Origin: Blastocladiella emersonii ATCC 22665
Taxonomy: Eukaryota > Blastocladiomycota > Blastocladiomycetes > Blastocladiales > Blastocladiaceae
Direction of reading: 5' to 3'
Length of the DNA: 64,000 nucleotides
Assembly: GCA_025594325.1 (NCBI GenBank)
Contig: JANHCV010000010.1
Span: forward strand, 1,364,001-1,428,000
The notes beneath the pieces are model-generated. The model worked only from the letters and a program-made list of their open reading frames with translations, searched no databases and was not told the DNA's origin. This document shows positions 62,805 to 64,000 of the stretch, piece by piece. Position 1 is the stretch's first letter, and every line of letters begins with the position of its first letter. Position numbers and translations under genes: made by a program.

Positions 62805-64000
62805 CTAGTACGGTTGGAAGATGGCCGGCTCTCGGTCCAAGTACTCGCTGAACAGCTCGCGCAGGGCCTCGCTGGGGCCATCGCGCAAGTAGCCGATCTT
62901 GAGTGCACCTTTACGTTTGAGCCCAAGCGCGAACAAAATCATGTACCCGGCCTCGGTGAAGTAATTGCCTGCCACGTGGAGCTTCTCGACCGAATCGGAC
63001 AAGTTGTTGGCAATCTTGATGGCCGAGATGTCCGTCAGCTGGCAGGACGCAAGATTGATTTCCAAGAGCGAGAGCGGAGCGTGTTGCATAATTGTCGCGA
63101 CGCCAACGTCATTGATACCGCACCCGGCGAGGGAGAGGACTTGAAGACGCGGTCCAAGTAGACGCGGAAGCAGCGACCGCGCGTTACAACTCAAGCGAAG
63201 CGGGAATCCGTCAAGGTACAGCGACTCGAGGGCCGGGAAAAAGTGCTCGCCACTCGGCGGCGCGTCTCCGATGATGTCCCAGATGCTTGGGTCAAACTCT
63301 GGCTCGCCTCGAACAGGATCGCTCTGCCGGAACTCGAGGATTTTGAGCGAAGGCCGCTGGCGGCTCGCGAGGGCCGCGATCGCATACACGTTTACATCCA
63401 AGTTGTTGAGGGAAAGCTCCTCGAGCGAGTCCGGAAGTTGAGCAAAAAGGGCCTCCAGGCCGGCCCGCATATCAAGGGTTGGAATATCGTTGAGAAGCAA
63501 TCGTTTAAGCTGCACAGGAAATGATCGGGCGAGTACCCTCACTGCCATCCCTGCAATACGGTTAGAGCTGAGATTCAGCTCCTCAAGTCCCGCGGGCAAG
63601 CAAGCTGCAATGATACCGGTTGTATCGCCATCCATGTTGCATTCTGTCAGGTCAAGTGCCCTGAGGCTGGCGGGCAGCCCGTTTCCGAGGTACATGGCGC
63701 TTGTCCAGTCGAGTGCACAATGTAGGAGTTTGAGCTTGACCAGGGACTGAGGAAGACGCTGCAGGTTGCGCGCAAAATGCGGATGAGTTAGGTCTTCGCC
63801 AAAGATCTCGAGGGACTGGATGGTGCTGGGCAGCGTCAGCGTTGGTTCGGGCGCGCATCGAGACGTGATGCGATTTGAACGAAGGCGCAGCTTGACGAGA
63901 GAAGGCGGAAGCTCGAGGGCACACAAGCGCGGGAAGTCAAGATCGACCATGTCCAGGGTCAAGCGAGTGATGGGATGGCCGGGAATCGCGAGAGCGCGAT
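62805..64000 (-). CDS. F-box-like/LRR protein, 5' partial
   Basis: The frame is open at the right edge (ALAIPGHPITRLTLDMVDLD) and reads to the stop at 62805. The visible ~398 residues are LRRs with family hallmarks: LDFPRLCALELPPSLVKLRL, FARNLQRLPQSLVKLKLLHC, LPAGLEELNLSSNRIAGMAV, LGPRLQVLSLAGCGINDVGV, and ending REPAIFQPY. The F-box-like part would lie beyond 64000. No lesion in the part seen. It lies beyond gene B on the opposite strand, showing that the LRR array resumes on the far side of the transposon cluster. Confidence 0.78.
   Translation of the reverse strand, partial: RALAIPGHPITRLTLDMVDLDFPRLCALELPPSLVKLRLRSNRITSRCAPEPTLTLPSTIQSLEIFGEDLTHPHFARNLQRLPQSLVKLKLLHCALDWTSAMYLGNGLPASLRALDLTECNMDGDTTGIIAACLPAGLEELNLSSNRIAGMAVRVLARSFPVQLKRLLLNDIPTLDMRAGLEALFAQLPDSLEELSLNNLDVNVYAIAALASRQRPSLKILEFRQSDPVRGEPEFDPSIWDIIGDAPPSGEHFFPALESLYLDGFPLRLSCNARSLLPRLLGPRLQVLSLAGCGINDVGVATIMQHAPLSLLEINLASCQLTDISAIKIANNLSDSVEKLHVAGNYFTEAGYMILFALGLKRKGALKIGYLRDGPSEALRELFSEYLDREPAIFQPY

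Noticed and set aside
1-64000. tRNA or rRNA genes
   Set aside because: No stretch with convincing A/B boxes and cloverleaf was found by eye; a covariance-model scan was not possible.

Overview
The window is nuclear DNA of a fungus. It is GC-rich, and the protein genes are cut by short spliceosomal introns (about 49-85 nt, donors mostly GTACG[TC], acceptors mostly TAG). Several genes are fungal in character: Sec66, a Vip1-type RRM protein, a DUF3336-type patatin and an AA11-like copper monooxygenase. A ROCK-type split PH/C1 protein, many F-box-like/'WWRDSG'/LRR genes and DNA transposon genes suggest an early-diverging zoosporic fungus, possibly Blastocladiomycota (Allomyces/Catenaria-like). 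The lineage is an inference.

Layout. 0-22 kb is mostly housekeeping: the C-terminal part of a Rho-kinase-like protein, one LRR gene, an M50B-like membrane peptidase, a Vip1-like RRM protein, a JmjC/cupin-8 protein, a secreted LPMO, mitochondrial uS14m, eL38, Sec66, a steryl-ester/acid lipase and BUB3. 22-30 kb is accessory: three tandem F-box/ankyrin-like paralogues (the outer two broken), a decayed fumarase fragment, a small Pro/Cys-rich ORF and a frameshifted LRR gene. 30-42 kb is housekeeping with two head-to-head pairs, TFIIIC subunit 5 / NOC3 and patatin / DGAT2, followed by a divergent homeodomain factor. 42-53 kb is an LRR array on the minus strand: two intact genes, one with a nonsense codon at codon 9 and one frameshifted. 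53-56 kb holds relics of an HTATIP2/TIP30-like gene and a PWP1-like gene. 56-63 kb carries two tandem P-element-like transposase genes that lack the first catalytic Asp, split by a complete PIF/Harbinger element (TIRs, TTA target duplication) inserted a few bases before the start codon of the second. A last LRR gene runs off the right end.

How parts relate. The LRR and F-box/ankyrin-like families share an N-terminal plan and, most strikingly, a bipartite promoter-proximal sequence (TCACATGA then about eight bases then GCGTC when read on the strand opposite the gene) 75-130 bp before nearly every start codon. This suggests common regulation or promoter-bearing duplication. About half of these genes carry single lesions, and host-gene fragments lie between them, so these stretches look like fast-turnover accessory islands set among conserved syntenic housekeeping genes.
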